NCBI RefSeq assembly: GCF_023168165.1
Contig: NZ_BQYJ01000004.1
Location: 372,001-436,000, forward strand
DNA: 64,000 nt
Source of the DNA: Niallia sp. NCCP-28
GTDB lineage: Bacteria > Bacillota > Bacilli > Bacillales > Cytobacillaceae
Direction of reading: 5' to 3'
Below are positions 44,730-53,240 of this stretch, piece by piece. The notes under the pieces are model-generated. The model had not been told where the DNA came from. It did not search any database and saw nothing but the letters and a program-made list of their open reading frames with translations. Within the stretch, counting starts at the first letter, position 1; the number at the start of each line of letters is the position of its first letter. The position numbers and the translations under genes are program-made.

Positions 44730-45977
44730 TTAAACTAGTTTATCCTTCTTCCATAAAAAGACGAACAAAAAAATACAGCAAACAGAACAAATAAGAGCTA
44801 GAGCACCAATCATTCCATACCCAACCTGCAATCCAAGAATATTATTTTTCCCGCCTCCGATAGAATCAATAATAAAACCGATGAAAAAACTGCCGATTAC
44901 ACTGGCAATCCCCATTAATGTGACCGTAAATGTAATAGCTGTTCCCGTTCCTTTCGGATACAGTTTCGTCAATAATGCCATAACAGTTGGATAGATGGGA
45001 GCAATTCCAACGCCCGCAAGCGCAAAAAGAATGGCCCCTTTTTCTCCTACAATCACTGCAGATAAACTGCATATACCGGACAAAAAGGCAAAAATCATAA
45101 TGGAGAGAGTATAGCCAATTTTATCTGTAATAGGCCCAAGCAATAGTCTCGCTAAAGTAAAAAACAGAAAAAATAATGACAGCATCTCCGCGGCACCCTT
45201 CAAACTCCAGCTGTATGATTTGACCAAAAAGTTAACAAGCCAGTTGCCCACAGAAATTTCTGATACAATTCCAAAAGAAAGAATGGCTACAATCAGCCAT
45301 GCAACTGGGTCGCGAACAAGAGAATGATATGAAATCACATCTTCTTTTTCTGCATGCTCTTGTGGAAACTTTCCGAATAAAGACGGGATGATCGGCAAAA
45401 GAGAAACCAATAACATAATAAAATACATTCCACGCCAGCCAAGTTCTCCGCTTCCTGCATTCCATGTCATCATCGACGAAGCAAAAATAGGTGCTACTAT
45501 TGAACTTAATCCATAAAAAAAGTGAGAAAGATTCATCATCATTCCAGTATTTTTTGTAAAAATGCGAGCTGCCATAATGCCTAGGCCAATTTCAAGCATA
45601 CCGTTCCCAATATATAAAAGAAAATAAGAAGCAGACAGAAAAAAATAAGCATGAGAAAAATACATGCATACACCTGAAAAAGCCATCGAAGCAAAAGCAA
45701 TAATCCCTGTCCACTTAATGCCAATTTTATTAGATAATGCAGATGTAAAAGAGCATGCTAAAAGATATCCCAGAGAGTTTAAAGCAAGCAAAAAACCAAG
45801 CTGGGCTTCACTTAAACTAAAGTCGGTCTGAATCTTTGGTATAGCAGGACCCTTTATATTTTCAGATAAGCCAAAAATAAGGAAGCCGCCAAAGACTATT
45901 GACAATAAAATATAATAATTAAAATCTGCATACTTACTTAAATTTTTGGATACAGCTTTATAATTCGGATCTTCCAT
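44730..45977 (-). CDS. Major facilitator superfamily transporter
   Basis: A 415-residue, 12-helix MFS protein. The N-terminal domain starts NYYILLSIVFGGFLIFGLSE and shows a loop 2-3 motif SALSNKIGIKW; loop 8-9 reads GPITDKIGYTLS. The pattern resembles FucP-like sugar or small-molecule permeases more than drug exporters. The ATG follows AGGAGGAG. It is the last gene of a possible TetR-linked set, 210 nt after the TetR stop, and separated from it by a phased array. Substrate unknown. Confidence 0.85.
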   Translation of the reverse strand: MEDPNYKAVSKNLSKYADFNYYILLSIVFGGFLIFGLSENIKGPAIPKIQTDFSLSEAQLGFLLALNSLGYLLACSFTSALSNKIGIKWTGIIAFASMAFSGVCMYFSHAYFFLSASYFLLYIGNGMLEIGLGIMAARIFTKNTGMMMNLSHFFYGLSSIVAPIFASSMMTWNAGSGELGWRGMYFIMLLVSLLPIIPSLFGKFPQEHAEKEDVISYHSLVRDPVAWLIVAILSFGIVSEISVGNWLVNFLVKSYSWSLKGAAEMLSLFFLFFTLARLLLGPITDKIGYTLSIMIFAFLSGICSLSAVIVGEKGAILFALAGVGIAPIYPTVMALLTKLYPKGTGTAITFTVTLMGIASVIGSFFIGFIIDSIGGGKNNILGLQVGYGMIGALALICSVCCIFLFVFLWKKDKLV

Positions 45978-46107
45978 TCTACTCCTCCTATTGTCGTTTA
46001 AACTTGCAAAACACTATTAATATACGAGAAAAAATGATTTAATCCTTCTCTCCAATTTCAATATACATGCAGCCTTCTAGTTTTTTTTGTCTATTTTTAT
46101 CACAAAA

Positions 46108-46176
46108 TAGCTATCCAGACTAAAAATGAAACAATCTTAGCAAAAGTCGGAGCACATTCTTAAAATTTTGGAGCAG
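46108..46176 (+). repeat. 21-bp phased array, copy 5
   Basis: TAGCTA (46108), GAAACA (46128), GAGCAC (46150), GAGCAG (46171): spacings 20, 22 and 21. The TGTCGAA word is degenerate (TTATCACAAAA). Confidence 0.65.
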
Positions 46177-46187
46177 CAATAAACAAT

Positions 46188-46748
46188 CTACTCTTTTATC
46201 CCCCGCAAAAATGCATCTACTAAAAAAATAAAGCTTTTATCCGTATCTACTGGCAGGCCGAAACCGCCTTTTAATTCGATAGATGCAAATCCATGCAATA
46301 AGCTGCGAAATCCCCTGATGGCATGGATTAATTTCTCTTCGGCTAAACCAAACGGACTTAGAATTCCCCTAATTAGTGCAATTATTTTATCTGCCATATT
46401 AACGATGTCCTTTTGTTTTGGATTAGGAGCCTTGATTGTTAATTCATACAGTCCAGGATGATTTCTTGCAAATTCGATGTAAGATTTGCTTAAAGCATGG
46501 ATTGCTTCTTTTTTCTCCAATCCTAGTGTAGCCTCTTTTAATTGAGCATAAAAATTCTCAAGCGCCAACAATGTTAATCGATTAAATAATTCCGACAAAC
46601 CACTGATATGATTATAAAGAGAGGGCGACTTTATTCGCAAACGTTTTGCCAAATTCGCCATTGTGACTTCCTGCAATCCATTTGCATCTGCAATCTCTGC
46701 TGCAACTCTAATAATATCATCTACTACAATTCCTGCTCTTTTTGACAT
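46188..46748 (-). CDS. TetR-family regulator
   Basis: A 186-residue repressor. The helix-turn-helix is VTMANLAKRLRIKSPSLYNH within the first 50 residues; the C-terminal domain (GFRSLLHGFASIELKGGFGL) belongs to the TetR_C_33-like group. It lies 14 nt downstream of the metallo-hydrolase gene and is surely co-transcribed. The duplicated palindrome in front of that operon is its likely operator, which would give autoregulation. Confidence 0.92.
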   Translation of the reverse strand: MSKRAGIVVDDIIRVAAEIADANGLQEVTMANLAKRLRIKSPSLYNHISGLSELFNRLTLLALENFYAQLKEATLGLEKKEAIHALSKSYIEFARNHPGLYELTIKAPNPKQKDIVNMADKIIALIRGILSPFGLAEEKLIHAIRGFRSLLHGFASIELKGGFGLPVDTDKSFIFLVDAFLRGIKE

Positions 46749-46762
46749 TTCCCCTGCTCCTT

Positions 46763-47452
46763 CTATTTAGATAGCAACTTCTTTAATTGATTCTGTGGAT
46801 TCTTCAGCAAATCTCCATGTCCTACTGCTAAAAGAGAAATATCACAGGCTAATACTTTTTCGGCACTTTTTAAGGCTGCTTCCTTATTCCATGTTGCCAT
46901 CGCAGGAAAAGGAAATACTATTTTCCATTGTCCAGAAACGGCTAATCCCCCTTTTATTTGAAAAGCATCACCTGCAATGAAACTATGATCTCGTCTATCT
47001 AAAAAAGCCATGCTTCCAGGAGTATGGCCAGGCATACTCACACATATGAGGGAACCGACGCTATCTCCATCCTTCAGCAGAATATCTGGTTTTGTGCAGA
47101 TATTCTTTGGCAATCCCCCTCTAAGCTTATGCGGCTCTTCTTCCTTTAAAATAGAGTGGTCCCCTTGCAGAATTCTTGCATCCCTTTCAGAAATATATAC
47201 AATTGCATCAGGAAGATTTTCCTTTAAAGCATCTAAAGAACCAATATGGTCGCCATGGGCATGTGTTAAAACAATTTTTGTAATGGGTTTTTTTATATTT
47301 TTTGCTGCCTCTAAAATGTGCTTATAGCTGAAAGAAAGAGCAGCATCAATTAATGTCAATTCATTTTCTTCCTCAATAAGATAGCAGTTCACAGGGAATA
47401 TCTTCGGAAAAAAAGTTAACTGATACAAATGATTATGCTTTGTTATTCTCAT
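46763..47452 (-). CDS. Metallo-beta-lactamase-fold hydrolase
   Basis: A 229-residue cytoplasmic hydrolase with the metal-binding HxHxDH motif in THAHGDHIGSLDAL, the second His in MPGHTPGS, Asp in IAGDAFQ and the final His in VGHGDLL. Such proteins range from lactonases to glyoxalase II and are often induced by their substrate. The start follows AAGGAG. It is the first gene of an operon with the TetR gene and a paired operator overlaps its promoter. Confidence 0.9.
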   Translation of the reverse strand: MRITKHNHLYQLTFFPKIFPVNCYLIEEENELTLIDAALSFSYKHILEAAKNIKKPITKIVLTHAHGDHIGSLDALKENLPDAIVYISERDARILQGDHSILKEEEPHKLRGGLPKNICTKPDILLKDGDSVGSLICVSMPGHTPGSMAFLDRRDHSFIAGDAFQIKGGLAVSGQWKIVFPFPAMATWNKEAALKSAEKVLACDISLLAVGHGDLLKNPQNQLKKLLSK

Positions 47453-47470
47453 TTTTTCACTCCTTAAGAT

Positions 47471-47520
47471 AAAACTAATGGTATTAGTTTCATCTTAACT
47501 AATACCATTAGTTTTTACAA
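47471..47520 (-). promoter_or_regulatory. Promoter with paired TetR operators
   Basis: AAAACTAATGGTATTAGTT, a 7-nt spacer, then its exact complement. Each half is itself a 15-bp palindrome (ACTAAT-3 nt-ATTAGT). On the minus strand TTGTAA (47515-47520), 17 nt and TAAGAT form a promoter whose spacer and start region are covered by the two sites. Confidence 0.8.
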
Positions 47521-47576
47521 GGGGACATTTGCATCCAGCCCCCTTTCCCATAACTTAACTCCTTGCCTTTACAAGC

Positions 47577-48566
47577 TTATAAAGCACAAGTTTCTATTTC
47601 AAATCCTAAATCTTCTATCAACTGATGATCTGCCTCGATTTGCTGCCCTTGAGTGGTTAAATAGTCGCCAATAAAAATAGAGTTGGCTGCATAAAGAGCC
47701 ATTGGCTGCAAGGATCTTAGATTTATTTCCCTTCCTCCTGAAACGCGAATCTCTTTGTTTGGGCAAATAAAACGGATTAAAGCCAATACTTTTAATGCTT
47801 TTAACGGCATGGTAAGGGGAAGATTTCCTAATGGAGTGCCTGAAATGGGATGAAGAAAATTAACAGGGATGCTGTCTACTTCCAATTCCTTTAATGCAAA
47901 AGCCATCTCTACAATTTGTTCATCCGTTTCTCCCATGCCTATAATTATTCCAGAACATGGAGAAATATTTGTATTTTTTATTAGCTGTATCGTATCAGTC
48001 CGCTGATCATATGTATGAGTTGTTGTAATATATTCATGATGATTCTTATGTGTATTAATATTGTGATTATATCGGTGCACTCCCGCTTCTTTTAGGCACT
48101 CAGCTTTTTCTTTAGTTAACAGCCCTAAACAAGCGCATATTTTTAAAGAAGTGGTCTCAGTAATTTCTTTCACTGCTTCCGCAATTTGTTCAATTTCCCT
48201 ATTGGTAGGTCCCCGCCCACTTGCCACAATACAATAAGTGCCAGCTTTTCTCCGAATTGCTTCTTTTGCCCCCTCTATAATGGTTTCTTTATCAAGAAGA
48301 GAATACTTTTCTACTGCTGCTTCTGAAACGATCGACTGGGAACAATAACCACAATCTTCTGGGCATAGGCCGCTTTTTGTATTCAACAGCATATTTAATT
48401 TCACTTTGTTTCCATAAAAATACTTCCTAATTTGATAAGCTGCATTCATTAGCTCAAGAATCCGCTCATTCTCTATTTGCAGAATCCCTAAACCTTCCTT
48501 CATTGTAATAGCATTTAATTTCAATGATTTTTTGACTAGGTTTTCTAAATCTAAACTGCTTTTCAT
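47577..48566 (-). CDS. bioB: Biotin synthase
   Basis: Radical-SAM enzyme that inserts sulfur into dethiobiotin. The 4Fe-4S motif is C68-x3-C72-x2-C75 (LCPEDCGYCSQS). Later signatures are VASGRGPTNREIEQI, HRYNHNINTHKNHHEYITTT and GIIIGMGETDEQIVEMA. It has 329 residues, the normal length. The ATG follows AAAAGGAGAG. It stands alone: bioWAFDI-type partners are not in the window. A BirA-type operator lies over its promoter. Confidence 0.96.
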   Translation of the reverse strand: MKSSLDLENLVKKSLKLNAITMKEGLGILQIENERILELMNAAYQIRKYFYGNKVKLNMLLNTKSGLCPEDCGYCSQSIVSEAAVEKYSLLDKETIIEGAKEAIRRKAGTYCIVASGRGPTNREIEQIAEAVKEITETTSLKICACLGLLTKEKAECLKEAGVHRYNHNINTHKNHHEYITTTHTYDQRTDTIQLIKNTNISPCSGIIIGMGETDEQIVEMAFALKELEVDSIPVNFLHPISGTPLGNLPLTMPLKALKVLALIRFICPNKEIRVSGGREINLRSLQPMALYAANSIFIGDYLTTQGQQIEADHQLIEDLGFEIETCAL

Positions 48567-48582
48567 CTTTAGCTCTCCTTTT

Positions 48583-48615
48583 TATGTTAACTAAATATAT
48601 TTATAGGTTAACATA
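48583..48615 (-). promoter_or_regulatory. BirA operator and bioB promoter
   Basis: TATGTTAAC-15 nt-GTTAACATA, perfect 9-bp arms, matches the GTTAAC-N15-GTTAAC pattern bound by biotin-protein ligase BirA in Firmicutes. On the minus strand -35 TTTACT, 17 nt, -10 TATAAA places the operator across the promoter. Confidence 0.88.
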
Positions 48616-48680
48616 TTTAAACAGTAAAAGACAGCCTGTGCTTACATAGATTAAACTTATCAAATAGACATGTCGTCTTT

Positions 48681-48749
48681 TGTCGAATAATAGCTATATC
48701 GAAAAAAATCGTAGCAAACACCATAAAAACCGCAACAACCCCCGCAAAA
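48681..48749 (+). repeat. 21-bp phased array, copy 6
   Basis: TGTCGAA (48681), TAGCTA (48691), GTAGCA (48711), GCAACA (48732): spacings 20 and 21. Another TGTCGTC precedes it by 10 bp. The unit CAAACACCATAAAAACC is nearly the same as one in copy 7. A hairpin follows directly. Confidence 0.75.
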
Positions 48750-48780
48750 AAGGCATGGCAATTTAATCTGCCATACCTTT
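48749..48780 (-). terminator. Hairpin terminator of the TetR gene, homologous to that at 51301
   Basis: AAAGGCATGGCA and TGCCATACCTTT pair with one G-U; an A-run on the plus strand gives a U-run for the minus-strand transcript. The sequence is nearly the same as the hairpin ending phased array copy 7. Confidence 0.75.
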
Positions 48781-48782
48781 AC

Positions 48783-49379
48783 TTACGAATACTTAGCAAA
48801 ATAATGAGAAAATAAATGATCTATCTGCTTTTCAATCGGAATAGGATTCCATATAATTGGAGCATTTTGTTTGCAAGCCATCAAAATCGGAAAAAAGAAG
48901 GCTGCATGGATTTGCATCATCATCATAGTTAAAATATCTGAATCCTCTACCCCAGTAATTTCTTGAATCGTCATTTTGATTTTATTTAAACCCATTGTTT
49001 TCATAAAATTTTTATAATCTAATTGTGATTCAAAAGAAATATCGCCTTTGCCAAGCATTTCTCGAAGCAGCTCTGGATATACGATAATAGAGTTTATATA
49101 ATGAAGCAAAAAGGTTTTAAATCTTTCCTTTGGCGGCATAGAATAATCATCTAAAATGGAAAAAGCTTCTTGAAAGGAAGCGAGAAGAACTTTTAATGTT
49201 TCATTGATCAATTTATCTTTTGATCCAAAATAATAATTAATCAGCGCCAAGTTCACATCGGCTGCTGCAGCTATTTTACGCAATGTTATCTTTTCTAGTC
49301 CTTCTGTTTTAATCAGCTCTAATGTCGCATTTAGTATATTTGTTTTGGTAGTCCCATCTTTTTCGGAGCTTTTTGTCAT
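48783..49379 (-). CDS. TetR-family regulator of the divergent exporter
   Basis: A 198-residue repressor with the helix-turn-helix ITLRKIAAAADVNLALINYY followed by FGSKDKLINET, a common signature of TetR drug regulators. The ATG follows TAGGGGAG. It is divergent from the DHA2-type exporter at 49628, and the 250-bp gap holds two overlapping palindromes at the exporter start site. It probably represses both genes and responds to a drug or metabolite. Confidence 0.93.
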   Translation of the reverse strand: MTKSSEKDGTTKTNILNATLELIKTEGLEKITLRKIAAAADVNLALINYYFGSKDKLINETLKVLLASFQEAFSILDDYSMPPKERFKTFLLHYINSIIVYPELLREMLGKGDISFESQLDYKNFMKTMGLNKIKMTIQEITGVEDSDILTMMMMQIHAAFFFPILMACKQNAPIIWNPIPIEKQIDHLFSHYFAKYS

Positions 49380-49510
49380 CGTTTAACTCCCCTATTTCTA
49401 AACTCAAATCAATAAAATCCGTTTATTTTACTATAACGATAATATGCTTTAGCTTTTGGGTCAAGGGATGATGCTCTTATTATTGCAAACATTTACAGCA
49501 ATTATTTTTC

Positions 49511-49570
49511 TTGACAGATAAAAAGAAACCAGTTAAATTCATGTTAAACGTTGTTTTAAACACTGTTTAA
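49511..49570 (+). promoter_or_regulatory. Exporter promoter with two TetR-type palindromes
   Basis: -35 TTGACA (49511-49516), 17 nt, -10 TAAATT (49534-49539). Downstream are TTAAAC-GTT-GTTTTA (49544-49558) and the perfect TTAAAC-ACT-GTTTAA (49556-49570), centres 12 bp apart, covering +1 to about +25. Binding there would block initiation. Confidence 0.78.
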
Positions 49571-49627
49571 TTTTTAATATTCAAACAAAATGTTTAAAAC
49601 TAAAGAAAAAGAAAGTAGTGTGAAAAT

Positions 49628-51121
49628 ATGGCCAATCCTAACAATGGGTCAACTTCTGATGCTTCCCATGAGTTTTCTATTAAAACAATCATTGCACCCC
49701 TTCTTGCAGTTATCGTTGGAATGATTATGGTTATTTTAGACAGCACTGTCGTCAATGTTGCCATTCCTAATTTAGTCGATTATTTTGATACAGACCTCAA
49801 AACCATTCAGTGGACAGTTACTGGCTATACATTAGCTCTCTCTGCAGTAATCCCACTTGCAGGATGGATGACAGATAAATTCGGAGCCAAACGGATTTTT
49901 CTTATTACCATTGCCTTATTTACAGCAGGATCCGTATTATGTTCTCTTGCACAATCGCCAGTTCAGCTGATTATTTTCCGAATCATTCAAGGCATAGGCG
50001 GCGGAATGGTCTCTCCAATTGGGATGGCTATGGTATTTAAATTGGCTCCCCCTGACAAAAGAGGTGCCATCATGGGAGTTCTAGGAATTCCTATGCTGCT
50101 TGCTCCAGCACTTGGTCCTGTCTTATCAGGCTGGCTTGTAGAATATGTAAGCTGGCATTGGATATTCCTAATTAACTTGCCAATCGGTATTGTCGCAATG
50201 TTCGTTGGCATGAAGTTTCTTCCTGAATCAGAAAAACATGCTGCACCACATCTTGATGTAATTGGCATGATTCTTGCTCCAATTGCTTTTGCCATGCTTG
50301 CATATGGCGTTAGTGAAGGTGGAACAAGCTGGACTTCTAAGTCGACTATTATCGGTTTAACAGTTGGCGGTATTGCATTGCTTCTATTTATTTTTGTAGA
50401 ACTGCGCCAAAAACAGCCATTGCTTGAGCTACGTGTATTCCGTTCTTCTGACTTCACAAGAGGAATTCTGCTTGCTTGGCTAACTCAAATAGCCTTATTT
50501 GGTTCAATGATTATCACACCATTATACCTGCAGCAAGTAAAGGGCTATACAGCATTAGAAACAGGGCTGATCTTATTGCCTCAAGCATTGGCTTCTGGAA
50601 TCTTTATGCCAATAAGCGGTCGTTTATTTGATAAAATTGGTGCTCGCCCTCTTGCCCTAACAGGTCTTGGCGTTATTTCTACAGGACTTTACTTGTTGGC
50701 ACAAGTAAAAGTGGATACAAGTTTAGGAATGATTCTTTTATCCTTATTTTTAATGGGAGCAGGCATGGGACTTACAATGATGCCTGTCAACACACATGTG
50801 TTAAATGCAGCTCCCCGCAAATTAGTCAGCAGGGTAACGCCACTGACAACAGCAGCTCAACAAGTTGTCGTTTCCTTTGCTGTAGCTGGTTTAACAGGCT
50901 ATTTAACATCACATATTACAACACATATGAAAGATGTTGCCAAAGGATTAGCCCCTGCTGAAGCAGTGACGGCAGGATTTGCAGATACCTTCTTCCTTTC
51001 TGCCTGTCTTGCTGTGGCAGGATTCTTATTCAGTCTCCTTCTTCGCAAACCAAAGAATAAGCCTGAAGATAAGCCTGATCCTGAGGAAAAGGCAAACCCT
51101 GCATTAATGGCAGGACATTGA
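49628..51121 (+). CDS. DHA2-family multidrug exporter (EmrB/QacA type)
   Basis: Proton-driven 14-helix MFS exporter, 497 residues. Motif D1 is LDSTVVNVAIPNLVDYF, motif A GWMTDKFGAKRIFL, motif B LIIFRIIQGIGGGMVSPIGM and motif C GIPMLLAPALGPVLSGWLVE, all intact. The hydrophilic tail is Pro/Glu/Lys-rich. The transcript leader is about 80 nt with a poor ribosome site (AAAGTAGTG). It is divergent from a TetR gene, a standard drug-inducible pair; a terminator follows 6 nt after the stop. Confidence 0.93.
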   Translation: MANPNNGSTSDASHEFSIKTIIAPLLAVIVGMIMVILDSTVVNVAIPNLVDYFDTDLKTIQWTVTGYTLALSAVIPLAGWMTDKFGAKRIFLITIALFTAGSVLCSLAQSPVQLIIFRIIQGIGGGMVSPIGMAMVFKLAPPDKRGAIMGVLGIPMLLAPALGPVLSGWLVEYVSWHWIFLINLPIGIVAMFVGMKFLPESEKHAAPHLDVIGMILAPIAFAMLAYGVSEGGTSWTSKSTIIGLTVGGIALLLFIFVELRQKQPLLELRVFRSSDFTRGILLAWLTQIALFGSMIITPLYLQQVKGYTALETGLILLPQALASGIFMPISGRLFDKIGARPLALTGLGVISTGLYLLAQVKVDTSLGMILLSLFLMGAGMGLTMMPVNTHVLNAAPRKLVSRVTPLTTAAQQVVVSFAVAGLTGYLTSHITTHMKDVAKGLAPAEAVTAGFADTFFLSACLAVAGFLFSLLLRKPKNKPEDKPDPEEKANPALMAGH

Positions 51122-51127
51122 TAATAA

Positions 51128-51150
51128 AAAAGGAGGATCTCCCTCCTTTT
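51128..51150 (+). terminator. Terminator of the exporter gene
   Basis: AAAAGGAGG, ATCTC, CCTCCTTTT followed by TT, 6 nt past the stop codon. Confidence 0.85.
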
Positions 51151-51179
51151 TTATATTTGCGGTAGTTATTTAGTAGTTT

Positions 51180-51297
51180 TTGTCGAATAATAGCTAAATC
51201 GAAGAAAATCGCAACAAATACCATAAAAACTGCAGCATACATGTCCAAAATCGCAACAAAACCATCCAAAACGCAGCAACATCTATTAATCACAGCA
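51180..51297 (+). repeat. 21-bp phased array, copy 7 (longest)
   Basis: TGTCGAA (51181), TAGCTA (51191), then GCAACA (51211), GCAGCA (51232), GCAACA (51253), GCAGCA (51273) and ACAGCA (51292): spacings 20, 21, 21, 20, 19. Units end in AAAATC or AAAAC before each hexamer. A hairpin terminator follows immediately. Confidence 0.8.
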
Positions 51298-51300
51298 AAA

Positions 51301-51333
51301 AAAGGTATGGCGAAAATAATCCGCCATACCTTT
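51301..51333 (-). terminator. Hairpin terminator of the UDG-like gene
   Basis: AAAGGTATGGCG and CGCCATACCTTT form a perfect 12-bp stem around AAAATAATC, with an A-run on the plus-strand side. Nearly the same hairpin ends array copy 6. Confidence 0.85.
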
Positions 51334-51336
51334 TTC

Positions 51337-52203
51337 TTACTGTATTTTTTCTTCCCAGCCAAACATTTCTCCATCTTCTCCGTCTACTTCCAATCCCGGA
51401 TGAATAAATGGCATAAAAACTGCTGGATTTTTTGATTTTTCCGTAATTGTTTTAATATGTTTGCCGATAATAAACTGTTCTTCTGCTCCTACCAAACCAA
51501 ATGGCAGTTCACTCGCTCTTCCAAAATAGATAGAACTTGTTTTGCCGCTTGCTAGTCTTACTTGTTTGCTGTTGATTAAATATGGCTTATCCCGCGGTGA
51601 AGTGTAGATGGTTTCCCAATCCTTTATTGTTTCAAATTGAATTTTCGATAAATGTTCTCCTGCCACAGAGATAAGGATAATATCCGGCTCTAGGCAATCA
51701 ATCAGTTCGTGCCATAATGGAACGCCTGTTGCCTGAAGATCTAATTTCGTTTCTTTTGTTAAGTCGCCCCATGTAGGATTCGTAGCTAATGGTGTGCAGA
51801 TATCTGTATGGAGGGCGGTATTTTCTTTTCTGTTGTAAAAACTGGCATCTAGGCCATTTAACATATTTTCGAAAGCTGGATTATACCAAGCATTGTATGG
51901 GTCGTCGTCAAAATACTGATTAAGTGCAGAAGTATACTGCTGATTGAAATGATAATAATGGTCTTGTTTCATAGATTGAAACCTTTGGAAAGGGTCTGGT
52001 TCAGGGAAATCTCTCCTTGATGGGTTCAGACCAACTGTAACGATGCGAATAGGGGATTCTAGATATTTTTTGATATTGCCAAAATACATAATCGGCATAG
52101 AAGGTTTAACTAAATACGATAACTCCTTTTTGCTTTCATACAAGTCCCAATACTTTTTAATCAATGTGGTTTGTTTTGCATGTTGAATAACAATAAAAAT
52201 CAT
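51337..52203 (-). CDS. Uracil-DNA-glycosylase-fold-like hypothetical protein
   Basis: A protein of about 288 residues with IRIVTVGLNPSRRDFPEPDP, which recalls the GLNPG-type first motif of the UDG superfamily, and later DICTPLATNPTWGDL and IILISVAGEHLS. The terminal active-site His motif is not clear, so catalytic activity is uncertain. The start is ambiguous: 52203 (ATG, MIFIVIQHAKQ) has AAAGG too close; a TTG at 52230 has no ribosome site. It is monocistronic with a strong terminator. It could instead be an unrelated conserved hypothetical protein. Confidence 0.6.
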   Translation of the reverse strand: MIFIVIQHAKQTTLIKKYWDLYESKKELSYLVKPSMPIMYFGNIKKYLESPIRIVTVGLNPSRRDFPEPDPFQRFQSMKQDHYYHFNQQYTSALNQYFDDDPYNAWYNPAFENMLNGLDASFYNRKENTALHTDICTPLATNPTWGDLTKETKLDLQATGVPLWHELIDCLEPDIILISVAGEHLSKIQFETIKDWETIYTSPRDKPYLINSKQVRLASGKTSSIYFGRASELPFGLVGAEEQFIIGKHIKTITEKSKNPAVFMPFIHPGLEVDGEDGEMFGWEEKIQ

Positions 52204-52349
52204 CCTTTCATTTTGATTGCAAGCAGGCAACTAAGTTATCTAGCTGTGCTTGTCTATTTAATTCGCTTTTGAAGCAGCAAACTCCTTCTTCTTTTACTAC
52301 TATTTGCATTTTTTTAATTTCCATGCGAAAAAGCACAGCAAAACAAAAA

Positions 52350-52374
52350 GCTAAACCTATTTTTTAGGTCTAGC
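52350..52374 (-). terminator. Terminator after the small membrane gene
   Basis: GCTAGACCTA and TAGGTTTAGC (minus strand, G-U tolerated) around an A loop, followed by TTTTTG. Confidence 0.7.
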
Positions 52375-52380
52375 CATCTT

Positions 52381-52818
52381 TTACCCTTTATACCTTCTTC
52401 CTTTTTTGCTAGTATCGCCTTCTTTTTTTTCTTTTTTGACAAGCTTAGTCAGTCCATATCGAATTACTCTCCATACAACATAGATGCCAAAAAATAATAA
52501 AAATCCATAGATGCCTGCCACAGCATCCGCAAATTCCATATTTCCCCTGCCTGTAATGCCCTGCTGGATTTCAATCGCAAATACCAGCACTAAGATCAAG
52601 GTGAACGTATAAATAAAAGAAATGCTTGTGATGCTCCATTTTGCCAGTCGTCTAAAAACAGCTTGCACAATAAAAAAAGCAATGATGCCGATAATGCCGA
52701 TAATCCACAGGTGCAAATCTTTATCAGTTGCCTGCCAGCCAATTTGCGCTGCTGCTGCCATAATGACATCGTGAATAATATTAACTATCTCTGCAATAAT
52801 TTTAAATAAATCTGCCAT
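52381..52818 (-). CDS. Membrane protein of unknown function, 145 residues
   Basis: It has an amphipathic N-terminal helix (MADLFKIIAEIVNIIHDVIM), then three hydrophobic helices (LWIIGIIGIIAFFIVQAVF, SISFIYTFTLILVLVFAIEI, AVAGIYGFLLFFGIYVVWRV) and a strongly basic tail KKEKKEGDTSKKGRRYKG. The ribosome site TCGGAGG is good. No family is recognised. A dispersed repeat lies about 95 nt upstream of its start on the other strand. Confidence 0.7.
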   Translation of the reverse strand: MADLFKIIAEIVNIIHDVIMAAAAQIGWQATDKDLHLWIIGIIGIIAFFIVQAVFRRLAKWSITSISFIYTFTLILVLVFAIEIQQGITGRGNMEFADAVAGIYGFLLFFGIYVVWRVIRYGLTKLVKKEKKEGDTSKKGRRYKG

Positions 52819-52913
52819 AATAACCTCCGAAATACTTCAAATCACTCTCATTATTTTCAAATACTTGGATAAACTATCTATCATACAATATACATGTAAA
52901 ATTCATAAAGAAC

Positions 52914-53072
52914 ATAAAATGAAACTTCAATCAGGGAAGGTTTTCCACGCCCTCTACTGATTGTTGGTTGAACCAATCAGGCTTTTATGGGCAAGTTTCT
53001 GCCCACCTAGATTTCTCGTTTTCTCTTATAATCCCTTAGTTGGAAGTCAAAAGCCCGTTAATGCGTGATAAA
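52914..53072 (+). repeat. 160-bp dispersed repeat, full copy
   Basis: ATGAAACTTCAATCAGG, CTACTGATTG, CCAATCAGGCTTTTATGGGC, CCACCTAGATTTCTCG, CAAAAGCCCGTTAATGCGTG. ATGGGC still pairs with GCCCGT through a G-U, suggesting that the pairing is kept. Confidence 0.9.
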
Positions 53073-53240
53073 CAAAATCCAGCATTAACTTCCAGACTGA
53101 ACAAAAACAATTGGCTTTTGAGGCAGCGCAGCCAAAGGACAAACAATAAAAAAGGAGTGCTGGTCGACAGCCTGTATACATGTAAACATTTATTTACTAT
53201 ATTATTAACTGATATACCCCAATTTTCAAGCAGCAAGCTG

